From Nostoc sp. LEGE 06077 (GTDB lineage Bacteria > Cyanobacteriota > Cyanobacteriia > Cyanobacteriales > Nostocaceae): a DNA stretch of 64,000 nt. A model generated the notes under the pieces. It worked only from the letters and a program-made list of their open reading frames with translations. It was not told the DNA's origin and did no database searches. The translations under genes were made by a program, and so were the position numbers. Where the stretch lies: NCBI RefSeq assembly GCF_015207705.1, contig NZ_JADEWI010000008.1:62001-126000 (forward strand), in the 5' to 3' direction. Below are positions 63,982 to 64,000 of the stretch, in pieces (the first letter of the stretch is position 1; each line of letters begins with the position of its first letter).

Positions 63982-64000
63982 CGAACCCCAGAGGAAAACA

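Overview
The window looks like chromosomal DNA of a filamentous, Nostocales-type cyanobacterium. It has frequent GCGATCGC-type (HIP1) octamers, a CP12 gene, a plant-type zeta-carotene desaturase (zds/crtQ), SLH-OprB porin, PEP-CTERM and DUF29 proteins, and many short palindromic or MITE-like repeats. No plasmid or phage backbone is visible, and the window ends just after zds.

Layout: 0.1-2.1 kb holds a secreted protein, then a cobalamin riboswitch driving a DUF1636 protein and cobK. 2.2-6.4 kb is a zinc cluster: SmtB-type sensor, ZnuC-like ATPase, ZnuA-like lipoprotein and a divergent porin, with no permease gene beside them. 6.7-14.2 kb holds an EgtC-like amidotransferase, an alpha/beta hydrolase and an RND efflux pair, followed by a 21-bp-periodic dyad array. 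15.0-21.9 kb is the exceptional region described below. 22.3-29.8 kb holds a choice-of-anchor-A/PEP-CTERM protein, an HD alarmone-hydrolase-like protein, a methanogen-output-domain protein with a histidine kinase, a DUF697-type GTPase, CP12, TlyA and DUF29. 30-35.4 kb is accessory: a decayed gene, an NB-ARC/TPR conflict-type protein split from a small partner by a MITE, and a YefM/YoeB-like pair. 35.5-45.8 kb holds a glycosyltransferase, two TVP38 proteins and a metal island (P1B ATPase, Nramp, His-rich membrane protein, CbtB). 46-64 kb holds a CPBP protease, TM2 and DUF2752 proteins, a Cu-ATPase, an FHA protein, an IS605-type element with intact tnpB but broken tnpA, an epimerase, an A-type Fe-S carrier, a DUF6930-like protein and zds.

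Main discovery (15.0-21.9 kb, all on the minus strand apart from an embedded toxin-antitoxin pair): a TROVE/Ro60-like VWA protein, a 66-residue ubiquitin-like protein ending in Gly (PRTRC-C-like), an E1/ThiF-like enzyme overlapping an unassigned 278-residue partner, a HEPN-like protein and an unknown 241-residue protein. Interleaved with them are five RNAs that share one scaffold: an outer helix, a conserved internal loop (about CCYAAC on the 5' side, AACTT on the 3' side), an inner helix and the motif AGCYTACATACT. Each scaffold holds a different cargo that copies part of the translation machinery: a tRNA body with the tRNA-Leu(UAA) anticodon loop; a tRNA body with a Phe-like GAA loop, itself set inside the opened anticodon loop of a second tRNA; a circularly permuted tRNA; and a 207-nt RNA carrying both the sarcin-ricin loop and the L11-binding GTPase-associated centre of 23S rRNA. 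A sixth RNA upstream resembles a trimmed tmRNA. I infer a Y-RNA/Ro60 system in which RNAs imitate the targets of ribotoxins and anticodon nucleases, coupled to a ubiquitin-like conjugation module. All of this was read by eye and no search was run.
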